From the NCBI RefSeq assembly GCF_003429005.1, contig NZ_QVQV01000001.1:124001-188000 (forward strand): a DNA stretch of 64,000 nt, given 5' to 3'. Source of the stretch: Paraburkholderia sp. DHOC27. GTDB lineage: Bacteria > Pseudomonadota > Gammaproteobacteria > Burkholderiales > Burkholderiaceae. Shown here piece after piece: positions 53,922 to 63,111 of this stretch. The notes under the pieces were generated by a model. It was not told the origin of the DNA, ran no database searches, and saw only the letters and a program-made list of their open reading frames with translations. Numbering within the stretch: the first letter of the stretch is position 1; every line of letters begins with the position of its first letter. Position numbers and translations under genes: made by a program.

Positions 53922-54233
53922 TTACTGGCTTGCACCTTGCCCGATGCCCGCTTTCTTCTGGGCGTTTTGCAGGTCCTGCGGATAATTCGGATCCGCGCGG
54001 CCCGGCTGGTAGCCATTCTCTTCGAGCTTCTTCAGTTCAGCGTTCTTCTTGGCCCGCGCCTGCTTGCGCGCTGCCTTGCGTTCGGCTTTGGTCGTGGCAC
54101 CCGAGGCTGCCATAGCGCCACCTGCATCCGTCGCGCCAGTGTCCGTTTGTGCGATGGCCGGGACGGCTGTGCCCGCAACGAACGCGGCGACCGTGAATCC
54201 CAATGCGATTGCTGTCAGGCGAAAACGCTTCAT
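53922..54233 (-). CDS. Secreted DUF4148-family protein, second copy
   Basis: A 103-residue exported protein. The ATG at 54233 follows AGGAGAGGTCCACC, and the signal peptide ends VPAIAQ. A basic segment (KAERKAARKQARAKKNAELKK) precedes the DUF4148 signature LEENGYQPGRADPNYPQDLQNAQKKAG. It differs from the copy at 33668 by this Lys/Arg-rich insert. The longer frame up to 54359 is not used. Function unknown. Confidence 0.88.
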   Translation of the reverse strand: MKRFRLTAIALGFTVAAFVAGTAVPAIAQTDTGATDAGGAMAASGATTKAERKAARKQARAKKNAELKKLEENGYQPGRADPNYPQDLQNAQKKAGIGQGASQ

Positions 54234-54402
54234 GGTGGACCTCTCCTTTATATATTGTGAGCCGTCTCGCAGCGTGTGAACGCAACCAGCCTCAAACGAC
54301 GAAACGCGCTTGATGGATGCCAGGCAGCACCCGGAAGCAAGGTTACAACAAAATAACACCCACCCGCCACGACAGTGCTACGCGCAACGTCCTGGTACGT
54401 CC

Positions 54403-56100
54403 TCAGGTTTTCTCGCTGCCTGCCGGATGGCAACGCGCCGCGTCCTCCTCCTGTAGCTTGCGCCAGAGAATCTTGCCGCTGCCGGACTTCGGCAGCTAGG
54501 TCACGAATTCGACGATACGCGGCGCCTTGTACGAAGCCATCTGTTCATGCGCCCAGCTCACGATGTCGTCTTCGCTCAGCTTGCCCGCATAGCCCGCCGC
54601 CGGCACCACCAGCGCCTTGACGGTCTCGCCGCGCCGCTCGTCGCGCACGCCGATCACGCACACCTCGTGAATACCCGGATGGCGATACATCATCGTCTCG
54701 ACCTCTGCGGGCCACACCTTGTAGCCCGACGCGTTGATCATGCGCTTGAGGCGATCGGTCATGAAGAAATAACCTTCTTCGTCGATATGGCCGAGGTCGC
54801 CCGTCCGCAGAAAACGCTTGCCGTCCAGTTCGATGAAGGCCTGCGCCGTGGCCTGTGGGTCATTCCAGTAACCCTGCATGATCTGTGGTCCGTGCACGAC
54901 GATCTCGCCCGTTTCACCGCGCGGCAGTTCCTGCAACGTGGTCGGATCGATGATGCGCGAGTCGAGATCGAATACCGGAATGCCGAGGCACTGCGGCTTC
55001 GGACGATGCGGCGGGTTGATGTGGGTACCCGCAATGGTCTCCGTCATCCCGTAGCCTTCCACGTAGTCGAGGCCGGTGAGCGTCTTGAGCTTGCGCGCAA
55101 TCGCTGCGGGCATGGCGGCACCGCCACCGCGCGTGCCTTTGAGTTGGGACAGGTCGTATTCGCCGAGCCGCGGATTCGACAGGAAGTCCACCATCATGGT
55201 GGAGATGGATTGCCACGCGGACACGCCGTAACGCTGCATGATCTGCGCGGCCGCATCGCGATCCCAGCGCGGCAGAATCACGATCGTGGCGCCCGAATAG
55301 AGCGGGCCGTTCATGCCGCCCTGCATCCCCGTGACATGGAAGAGCGGCAGCACCGACAGATGCGTGCTGTCCTGCGAGCCCGCGAACCACGAGCAACCGC
55401 CCACCGCCGTACTCATCACACTGCGGTGCGTGTGCATGCAGCCCTTCGGCTTGCCGGTGGTGCCCGAGGTATAGGGCATCACCGCCAGATCGTCGGGACC
55501 CCTGGTGAGCGGGCCGGGCACGAGGCCGAGCGCGAGCATGTCGCGCCACGCCGTGACGCCGCTGTGCTGTATGGCTCTTTGTGGTGCGCAGACGGAATCG
55601 GGCGGCGTGATGCAGGGTGGCCGCTTCAGATAATCGCTATACGTCGCGACGATCACATGTTTGAGGCCCTGCTCCGCTGCGTCGCCAATCAATGGCTCCA
55701 GTTGCGGATACAGGTCCTGTGGCACGAAAGCGGTGGTTGCGCCGCTATCGCGCACGTAGTGGCGCAGTTCATCCGTCAGGTTCATCGGATTGATCGGCAC
55801 CACCACTGCATTCGCACGCAAGATGCCGTAGTACGCCAGCACCCACTGCGGGCTGTTCTGCATGTAGAGCAGCACACGGTCCCCAGCCTTGACATCGCAC
55901 TTCTGCTGGAGGAATGCGGCGATACGTTCCGCTTCGTCCACGAACTCGGCGAACGTCACCGGCGTGTCGTAGAAAATCATGAACGGCTTGTCCGGAAAGC
56001 GCTTCGCCGATACTTCCGCGTTATAGAAGAGGTTGGTTTGCGGCAAGCTCAAATGATGCGGAATGCCGGGCGGCCAATGGGCGTGATGAAGCGTGTTCAA
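54403..56100 (-). pseudogene. Acyl-CoA ligase (AMP-binding) interrupted by an in-frame TAG
   Basis: An adenylate-forming acyl-CoA ligase of about 565 residues. The AMP-binding P-loop (MPYTSGTTGKPKGCMHTHRS), YGMTE and GEIVVHGPQIMQGY motifs are intact. The frame stops with TAG at 54498-54496, where a Glu or Asp codon is expected. Beyond it the same frame continues for 31 codons (LPKSGSGKILWRKLQEEDAA) to a TGA at 54405-54403. This lost tail carries the A10 lysine that catalyses adenylation. The expressed 534-residue product would therefore lack the key lysine. It forms an operon with the SDR gene upstream. Confidence 0.82.
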
Positions 56101-56155
56101 GGTGTTCTCCTGCCGTCACGTGTGAATTGCGAGCGGGTGCGTGGGCGCCGGGACT

Positions 56156-56929
56156 TTACACGATGCTGGCGCCGCCATCCACCGCGAGGTGCTGGCCGGT
56201 GATATGGCGGGACGCTTCACTGGCAAGAAACACCACCGCGCCCTTCAGATCCTCTTCACCACCCAGGCGATGCAACGGCGAGTGCGCAATGACCTCGTCT
56301 GCCATCGTGGCGAGCAAACCGGCCGACATCTTCGACGGGAAAAAGCCGGGGCAAATCGCGTTCACGTTGATGTTGTAGCGTCCCCACTCCGAGGCGAGCG
56401 CGCGTGTGAAGTTGATGGCGGCGGCCTTCGAGGTGTTGTAGGCAATCGTGGTCATGCCTGCCGGTGCACCCTTGAGCCCCGCAATGGAAGCGATGTTGAT
56501 GATCTTGCCGGCGCGCCGTGGAATCATGCTGCGCTTGCCCACCTCGCGCGCCAGAAAGAACGGCGCGTTGATGTTCAGATTCATCACCTTGTGCCACGCT
56601 TCGTCGGGATAATCTTCGGCGGGTGCGCCCCAGGTGGCGCCCGCGTTATTCACGAGAATGTCGATATGGTTGTGCAGGCCCAGCACTTCGCCAACAAGAT
56701 CGGGAATCCTATCGAATTTGCCGAGATCGTTCACCACGGTATGCACTTCGATGCCCTGTGCGTGCAGATGGGCCTTTGCCTCGGCGAGTTCGTCCGCCTT
56801 GCGCGCCGTGATGGCGACGCGGCAACCCATTTCACCCAGCGCCTCAGCCATTTGCAGGCCCAACCCGCGCGAGCCGCCTGTTACCAGCGCTACTTTGCCT
56901 TCGAGTTGAAACAGGTCTTTTACGTGCAT
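56156..56929 (-). CDS. Short-chain dehydrogenase/reductase (classical SDR)
   Basis: A 257-residue oxidoreductase with TGGSRGLG, NNAG, the catalytic Ser in NIASIAGL and YNTSKAA (YxxxK), ending GQHLAVDGGASIV. The ATG at 56929 follows GGAGACGCCGG. It lies 55 bases upstream of the acyl-CoA ligase in the same orientation and is divergent from an acyl-CoA dehydrogenase, so it may be a 3-hydroxyacyl-CoA-type dehydrogenase. Specific substrate unknown. Confidence 0.9.
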   Translation of the reverse strand: MHVKDLFQLEGKVALVTGGSRGLGLQMAEALGEMGCRVAITARKADELAEAKAHLHAQGIEVHTVVNDLGKFDRIPDLVGEVLGLHNHIDILVNNAGATWGAPAEDYPDEAWHKVMNLNINAPFFLAREVGKRSMIPRRAGKIINIASIAGLKGAPAGMTTIAYNTSKAAAINFTRALASEWGRYNINVNAICPGFFPSKMSAGLLATMADEVIAHSPLHRLGGEEDLKGAVVFLASEASRHITGQHLAVDGGASIV

Positions 56930-57211
56930 CCGGCGTCTCCATTGTGTTGTGTTCTGCGCGGCAGATTTTCTCTGGCAGATTCGGTTCATCATACGTGCGA
57001 GTATCGGCCGTGTAAATAAAAGCACGATCATTCGCTTTCGATATAAACTGACCCGCATGGCCTGTCATCGGGACTAACCCGGCTGTCGAAGTCCAAACGC
57101 GCAACCTGCTTCGCGTGCTTCGACTAAGCGTTTTCCCCTGGATTCGCGACGCACCGTCGTGTGCGCCAACACGCTCGCGGCACGCTCTCTTTCTTTAACG
57201 AGTCACTTCAC

Positions 57212-59014
57212 ATGCAAGATGCCCAGCTCATTCATCCGCGCGATCTGACGTTCCAGCTCTTCGAAGTATTGGACGCCGAAGCGCTGACGCAACGCGCACG
57301 TCACGCGGATCACACGCGCGAGACCTTCAACGCCGCGCTGGAAACCGCGCATTCGATCGCCGCGGAAAAATTTGCCACCCACAACCGGCTGGTGGACGAG
57401 CACGAACCGCAATTCGACGGTCAGCGTGTGACGATGCCCGCCGAAGTGAAAGACGCACTCGACGCGTTTCGGGCAGCCGGACTGCTCGCCGCCACCAAGG
57501 ACTACGACGCGGGCGGCATGCAACTGCCGGCCGTCGTGGCGTTCGCCTGTCAGTCGCTGTTCAAGAGCGCGAATATGGCCACCACCTCCTACGCGATGTT
57601 GACGATGGCCAACGCGAATGTGATCGAACGTTTTGGCAGCGCGGGCCAGAAGCGCAAATATCTGCAGGCGCTGCTGGATGGCCGCGCGTTCGGCACGATG
57701 GCGCTCACCGAACCCCAGGCGGGTTCCAGCCTGTCCGATCTCGTCACCAGTGCCACGCCCAACGAAGACGGCACCTACTCGCTACGCGGCAACAAGATTT
57801 TCATTTCGGGCGGCGATCACGAACTCAGCGAGAACATCGTGCACCTCGTGCTCGCACGGATTCCCGGCGGGCCGCCGGGCGTCAAAGGCATTTCGCTCTT
57901 CACGGTACCCAAGTTTCATGTGCGCGACGACGGCAGCCTTGGAGAACGCAACGATGTCGCGCTCGCTGGCCTGATTCACAAGATGGGCTGGCGCGGCACC
58001 ACCTCCACCATGCTGTCGTTTGGCGAGCACGGTCAGTGCATCGGCGAACTGGTCGGCGAACCGCATCAGGGGCTCGCCTGCATGTTTCATATGATGAACG
58101 AGGCGCGCATCGGTGTAGGGCTCGGCGCGGTCATGCTCGGCTATCGCGGCTACCTTGCCTCGCTCGATTACGCGCGGGAGCGGCCGCAGGGACGGCGCCC
58201 GGACAACAAGAATCCGTTGGCCCCGCAACTACGGCTCATCGAACATGCCGACGTACGCCGCATGCTGCTCGCGCAAAAAGCCGCTGTAGAAGGCGCCTAC
58301 GCGCTCTGTCTGTACGCCGCGCGTCTCGTCGATGAACAGAACACCGGCGAGACCGACAGCGCCCGCGCCGAAGCAGGGTTGTTGCTGGATATGCTGACGC
58401 CCGTTGTCAAATCCTGGCCGTCGCAATGGTGCCTCGAAGCGAATAGCCTCGCCATCCAGATTCATGGCGGCTATGGCTATACGCGTGAGTATCCGGTGGA
58501 ACAGTACTACCGCGACAATCGCCTCAACCTGATTCACGAAGGTACGCACGGCATTCAGGCGCTGGATCTGCTTGGGCGCAAGGTGACCATGAAACAGGGT
58601 GCGGCGCTCAAACTGCTTGGGCGGGAAATCGAGCGCAGTATCGACGACGCACGCGCGCACGCCGAACTGCACGGCTGCGCCGACGCGCTGGCGACCGCGT
58701 GGGCCGATGTGCTAAACACCGTTGAAGCGCTGGTTCCCGCGCTCGCCAGCGACACCGAACGCGCACTGGCGAACGCCAACGCATTTCTCGAAGCCTTCGG
58801 CCATGTCGTGATGGCATGGACGTGGCTGCGTCAGGCGAGCGTTGCAGCGGCGGCATTGAGCGCGGCGCAAGGTGACGACGTAGGCTTCTATCGCGGCAAA
58901 CTGCACACCTGTCAGTGGTTTTTCCGTTGGGAGCTGCCCCGCACGGCTCATCAACTGGCGATGCTGCGCAGTCTCGACGATACGACGCTCACGATGGCAG
59001 CCGACTGGTTCTGA
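57212..59014 (+). CDS. Acyl-CoA dehydrogenase
   Basis: A 600-residue FAD enzyme that introduces the alpha-beta double bond in acyl-CoA. The length and C-terminal extension are those of the DmdC/FadE-like subgroup. Features include FGTMALTEPQAGSSLSDLVTSA (flavin/substrate loop), KIFISGGDHEL, QIHGGYGYTREYPVEQYYRD (FAD contact and end of the catalytic domain) and a C-terminal AcylCoA_DH_N-like helical region. The ATG at 57212 is chosen over 57161 on alignment with family starts; its ribosome-binding site is weak. It is divergent from the SDR-ligase pair, which suggests one pathway. Confidence 0.92.
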   Translation: MQDAQLIHPRDLTFQLFEVLDAEALTQRARHADHTRETFNAALETAHSIAAEKFATHNRLVDEHEPQFDGQRVTMPAEVKDALDAFRAAGLLAATKDYDAGGMQLPAVVAFACQSLFKSANMATTSYAMLTMANANVIERFGSAGQKRKYLQALLDGRAFGTMALTEPQAGSSLSDLVTSATPNEDGTYSLRGNKIFISGGDHELSENIVHLVLARIPGGPPGVKGISLFTVPKFHVRDDGSLGERNDVALAGLIHKMGWRGTTSTMLSFGEHGQCIGELVGEPHQGLACMFHMMNEARIGVGLGAVMLGYRGYLASLDYARERPQGRRPDNKNPLAPQLRLIEHADVRRMLLAQKAAVEGAYALCLYAARLVDEQNTGETDSARAEAGLLLDMLTPVVKSWPSQWCLEANSLAIQIHGGYGYTREYPVEQYYRDNRLNLIHEGTHGIQALDLLGRKVTMKQGAALKLLGREIERSIDDARAHAELHGCADALATAWADVLNTVEALVPALASDTERALANANAFLEAFGHVVMAWTWLRQASVAAAALSAAQGDDVGFYRGKLHTCQWFFRWELPRTAHQLAMLRSLDDTTLTMAADWF

Positions 59015-59120
59015 TGAATCGCGGTGCGTGGGCAAAGCCATAGTCGAGGCTTGCCGGTAGAATCCTTGCGGTTAGCAGTGAATCACGCAAACCTTCTACC
59101 GTCAGGCCTCGTTCATTACC

Positions 59121-60467
59121 GTGACCCGCACCCTCGACTTACTCCGCTCGGGCCAGCTTGCCGGCGCGACCAGCCTGAAAATCGCCGGCGGTCTGACTGA
59201 ATTCCCGCGCGAAATTTTCGATCTCGCCGATACGCTGGAGGTGCTCGATCTCTCGGGCAACCAGTTGTCGTCCCTGCCTGATGACTTGCCGCGTTTGCGC
59301 AAGCTGCGCATTCTCTTTTGCTCCGACAATCCCTTCACAGCATTGCCCGACGTGCTGGGACAATGCGAGCAACTCAGCATGGTGGGCTTCAAGGCAAACC
59401 GGATCCGCACGGTCTCGGGCCAGTCGTTGCCGCGCGCGTTGCGCTGGCTCATCCTCACCGACAATGAGATCGAAACACTGCCAGCCGAAATCGGCGCCTG
59501 CACGCAGCTGCAAAAGTTGATGCTGGCGGGCAACCGCTTGCAGCGACTGCCTGCGGAACTGGCCGACTGCACGCGCCTCGAATTGATCAGGCTCGCCGCC
59601 AATCGACTGACCGAATTGCCCGCGTGGCTCATGCAATTGCCCCGGCTCGCGTGGCTCGCGTATGCGGGCAATCCGTTCGACACACCGCTCGAATCCGCCG
59701 CGCTGGATGACACATCAATCCACGCTATCCCCTGGCACGCGCTGCAACTCCAGGAGACGCTCGGCGAAGGCGCCTCGGGCGTGATTTATCGCGCGCTGTA
59801 TCGAAGCGCGGAGGGACACGCTGCGCAACCCGTTGCGGTGAAGCTGTTCAAAGGCGCGGTGACGAGCGACGGCCTGCCTCACTGCGAGATGGCCGCGTGC
59901 ATCGGTGCGGGGCGACATGCGAGTCTGATTGGCGTGCTCGGCCGCGTGCAGGATCATCCCGCGCAAACGGAAGGTCTCGTAATGGCGTTGATCGATCCGC
60001 GCTTCACGAATCTTGCGGGGCCACCGAGCCTGAATTCGTGCACCCGGGACATCTACGCCGCGGATGCTCGGTTTGAACCAGCGGCGGCGCTTGGCATCGC
60101 ACACGACATTGCATCGGCGGCGAGCCACCTGCACGCGCACGGCATCATGCACGGCGACCTTTACGCCCACAACATCCTGCACGACGGCGAAGGACATGCA
60201 CTGCTGGGAGACTTTGGCGCCGCGTCGTTTTACGGTCTGGACGATACGGTACTCGCGTCCTTGCTTCAGCGCGTGGAGGTCCGTGCGTTTGGTTGTTTGC
60301 TGGAGGAATTGATCGAGCGCACCGAACAGCAGGAGTCAGCAGCAGACGTCATGGGCACGCTCGAGAAGCTGAGAAACGCTTGCTTGATGGATCAGATTGA
60401 TCAGAGGCCAGCGTTTGGGGAAATTGTCAGGACGTTATCCGGCGTGATGACGCAACCGGATCATTGA
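59121..60467 (+). CDS. Leucine-rich-repeat protein fused to a protein-kinase domain
   Basis: A 448-residue two-domain protein. Residues 10-195 hold about seven leucine-rich repeats (LEVLDLSGNQLSSLPDDLPRL and similar). The C-terminal half is a compact kinase domain: Gly loop GEGASG (215-220), Lys241 in VAVKLF, HGDLYAHN (His344-Asp346-Asn351, in place of HRD) and DFG with Asp364. All catalytic residues are kept, so it may be active. No signal peptide or helix is seen. The start is a GTG without a clear ribosome-binding site. It stands alone. Confidence 0.85.
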   Translation: MTRTLDLLRSGQLAGATSLKIAGGLTEFPREIFDLADTLEVLDLSGNQLSSLPDDLPRLRKLRILFCSDNPFTALPDVLGQCEQLSMVGFKANRIRTVSGQSLPRALRWLILTDNEIETLPAEIGACTQLQKLMLAGNRLQRLPAELADCTRLELIRLAANRLTELPAWLMQLPRLAWLAYAGNPFDTPLESAALDDTSIHAIPWHALQLQETLGEGASGVIYRALYRSAEGHAAQPVAVKLFKGAVTSDGLPHCEMAACIGAGRHASLIGVLGRVQDHPAQTEGLVMALIDPRFTNLAGPPSLNSCTRDIYAADARFEPAAALGIAHDIASAASHLHAHGIMHGDLYAHNILHDGEGHALLGDFGAASFYGLDDTVLASLLQRVEVRAFGCLLEELIERTEQQESAADVMGTLEKLRNACLMDQIDQRPAFGEIVRTLSGVMTQPDH

Positions 60468-60524
60468 TACGGACGCCGAACCACTTTTGACAAGGGAAGT
60501 TGCGAGGGTAGCGCGCGTCATGCC

Positions 60525-60550
60525 GGAGCGGCATCAAACGCCGCTCCTTA
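60525..60550 (+). terminator. Hairpin after the LRR-kinase gene
   Basis: GGAGCGGC (60525-60532) and GCCGCTCC (60540-60547) form a perfect 8-bp stem with a seven-base loop; only two T residues follow, so termination may be weak. Confidence 0.5.
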
Positions 60551-60686
60551 AGGCTTGCTTCGTGGTCAATCAGCAGCCCGCTTCTAGACGGTCTCTTTTT
60601 GCTGCACCACAGCAGATTGCACTCACTCAGCGCGGCGTCGCTTCAACAGCGTGTATCTGCACAATACGTGCCGCTTAAGCGGAAGC

Positions 60687-60935
60687 TTAATCGCGTGCCA
60701 CCAGATTATCGACGCGTGCTTCGCCCGTCACTAGACAGCTGGACAGGAAATTCTGCCCTTGCCCGCTAGACGCCGCGTCGGAAAACCCCTTCGTCAACGC
60801 GTTCGTGCGGACCATTTCGGCCCCTCTCTCGCACGTGATCGAACCGGCTTCCCCAGCCTGGGCGTGGGTTAGCGCGCGACCTACCGTGAAATAGGCAAGG
60901 AGCATTAGTACAGCAACATTGAATACGCGTCTCAT
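60687..60935 (-). CDS. Small secreted hypothetical protein
   Basis: An 82-residue protein. The ATG at 60935 has AGAGGAGGCAAACC before it, a strong ribosome-binding site. A signal peptide (hydrophobic to ALTHAQA) is followed by about 55 residues with two cysteines (SITCERGAEM and LSSCLVTG) that could form a disulfide. No family is recognised. It is the only gene between two plus-strand genes. Confidence 0.65.
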   Translation of the reverse strand: MRRVFNVAVLMLLAYFTVGRALTHAQAGEAGSITCERGAEMVRTNALTKGFSDAASSGQGQNFLSSCLVTGEARVDNLVARD

Positions 60936-61279
60936 GGTTTGCCTCCTCTGTCGAGAAGACTAGCGCGAACCCTGTTCGCAAGATGCTAGGGGTTTCCCGA
61001 TGAAGCGGGCCCCGCGTGACGCAAATCAATGAGGATGGCACACTTAATTCATTACGGGTTTTCCCTCTGTTTTTACGCTGTTTTTGCTGCAATGCGGCGA
61101 ATGATGCAGTGCGAAGCATCGCTCGCCATCACGGAGTCCTGAGGACAATCGCGCCGGGGTCGGCAGCGGGAGTGGCCACGTGTCGCCGCTGCGCTCCGCT
61201 CCGCCGGTTCGATATACCATCGACGCATCACACCAGGCTGCGCACCTCGTTTGGCGCACCACGCACAAAGGACAACGCG
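60936..61279. other. 344-bp intergenic region, nothing recognised
   Basis: It lies between two divergent genes and presumably holds their promoters. The coding frame of the downstream synthetase is open through most of it, but the strong ribosome-binding site is at the end. Confidence 0.45.
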
Positions 61280-62929
61280 ATGCTTCCCGAAGCCACGACC
61301 TTCGAGTCACTCGCTGCCAGCTTCAAATGGCAGATTCCAGAGCGCTACAACATTGGCGTCGATGTATGCGACAAATGGGCCGACGGCTCGGGCCGACCCG
61401 CACTGATCTATGAGCATCGCGACGGCACGGCCACGCGTTACAGCTTCGACGACCTGAAAGCCCGCTCCAGTCAGTTCGCCAACGCGTTGCGCCGCAGCGG
61501 CGTGACACGCGGCGACCGCGTGGCGATCTTCCTGCCGCAATCGCCGGAAACCGCGCTGGCTCACATCGCCGCCTACAAGGCCGGCTGCATTGCGGTGCCG
61601 CTATTCGCACTGTTCGGTGTGGACGCCATCCAGTACCGCCTCGCCGACAGTGCGGCCGCAGCACTCATCACCGACGCAGCCGGCTTGCAGAAGCTCAGCG
61701 AAATCCGCCATACGCTGCCCGAACTGAAAGCCGTGTACTGCATCGACCCGCTCGAAGCCGACCCGGCTGCTGGCCATCCGGTGATGAGCTTCTGGGATGC
61801 GCTCAACGCAGAATCGGAGCAGTTCACGCCGGTCGATACCTCGTCGGAGGACCCAGCCGTCATCATCTATACCTCGGGCACCACCGGCAAACCGAAGGGC
61901 GCGTTGCACGCCCAGCGCGTGTTGCTGGGTCACTTGCCAGGCGTGGAGTTGTCGCAGGCGCGCTTTCCCCAACACGCCACGCTAATCTGGACGCCCGCTG
62001 ACTGGGCATGGATTGGTGGACTGTTCGACGTATTGCTGCCCGCGTGGCATCACGGCGTGACCGTGCTGGCTCGCCGCTTTGAAAAATTCGACGGCGAGGC
62101 GGCCTTCGATCTGATGGCGCGCCACGCAGTGACGCACACCTTCCTGCCGCCCACCGCGCTCAAGATGATGCGCACCGTCGCGCATCCCGAACAATGGCGC
62201 CTTTCGCTCAAGGCGGTGGCGAGTGGCGGCGAATCGCTTGGCGAAGAACTGATTGCATGGGGACGCGCCGCGCTTGGCGTGACCATCAACGAGTTTTACG
62301 GGCAAACGGAATGCAACGTCGTGGTGTCGTCGTGCGCCTCGCTGTTCGAGCCGCGCATTGGCGCCATCGGCAAGGCCGTGCCTGGCCATGATGTGGTGAT
62401 CGTGGACGACGAAGGGCAGCCGCTGCCTGCGGGCACGCCGGGCAACATCGCGATTGCGAGTCCTGACCCGGTGATGTTTCTTGGCTACTGGCGCAACGCA
62501 GCCGCGACGCGCGAGAAATTTCGCGGATGTTATCTGCTCACCGGCGATCTCGGCCAATGTGATGAAGAAGGTTTTATCCGCTTCGTGGGACGCAACGACG
62601 ACGTGATCACCAGTGCGGGCTACCGCATCGGACCTGCGTCGATCGAAGACTGCCTGCTGCACCATCCCGCCGTTTGCATGGCCGCGGTGGTCGGTGCACC
62701 CGACCCGCAGCGCACCGAAATCGTCATGGCGTTCGTGGTGCTCAACGCGGGCTTCAAACCCGATGACAAACTCGTGCGCGACATTCAGCAGCATGTCAAA
62801 ACGCGCCTCGCCGCCCATGAATATCCGCGCGAGATTCGCTTTGTCGACAGTCTGCCCATGACCGCGACCGGCAAAGTAATGCGCAAGGAACTACGTGCGG
62901 GTCTCGCGGCAGCGCAGCCGAAGCGTTGA
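61280..62929 (+). CDS. Acyl/acetyl-CoA synthetase (AMP-forming)
   Basis: A 549-residue adenylate-forming ligase of the acetyl-CoA synthetase-like type. The ATG at 61280 follows AAAGGACAACGCG. The P-loop VIIYTSGTTGKPKGALHAQ, NEFYGQTECN and the intact A10 end LPMTATGKVMRKELR with the catalytic lysine are present. It activates a short or medium acid; related Burkholderia proteins act on acetate, propionate or other small acids. Unlike the ligase at 54403 it is complete. It stands alone. Confidence 0.9.
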   Translation: MLPEATTFESLAASFKWQIPERYNIGVDVCDKWADGSGRPALIYEHRDGTATRYSFDDLKARSSQFANALRRSGVTRGDRVAIFLPQSPETALAHIAAYKAGCIAVPLFALFGVDAIQYRLADSAAAALITDAAGLQKLSEIRHTLPELKAVYCIDPLEADPAAGHPVMSFWDALNAESEQFTPVDTSSEDPAVIIYTSGTTGKPKGALHAQRVLLGHLPGVELSQARFPQHATLIWTPADWAWIGGLFDVLLPAWHHGVTVLARRFEKFDGEAAFDLMARHAVTHTFLPPTALKMMRTVAHPEQWRLSLKAVASGGESLGEELIAWGRAALGVTINEFYGQTECNVVVSSCASLFEPRIGAIGKAVPGHDVVIVDDEGQPLPAGTPGNIAIASPDPVMFLGYWRNAAATREKFRGCYLLTGDLGQCDEEGFIRFVGRNDDVITSAGYRIGPASIEDCLLHHPAVCMAAVVGAPDPQRTEIVMAFVVLNAGFKPDDKLVRDIQQHVKTRLAAHEYPREIRFVDSLPMTATGKVMRKELRAGLAAAQPKR

Positions 62930-63111
62930 AAGCGCGGGCTCTCTATATGATCTAACGCGGCATGTTAAAACACGTCCGTCACGTAGCCTGCACGGCTACA
63001 AGCAAGCGGGCATAATCCTGATGCCGCGCACGCAGCGCGGCCTCTTGCTCACGCGCCGGCTTGCCGACTTGCCAACCCATCGCGCCTGACTCAACCACCG
63101 GAACGAACGAA

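Noticed and set aside
54547..56202. 551-codon frame opposite the acyl-CoA ligase
   Set aside because: The minus-strand frame carries all family motifs; this one has none.
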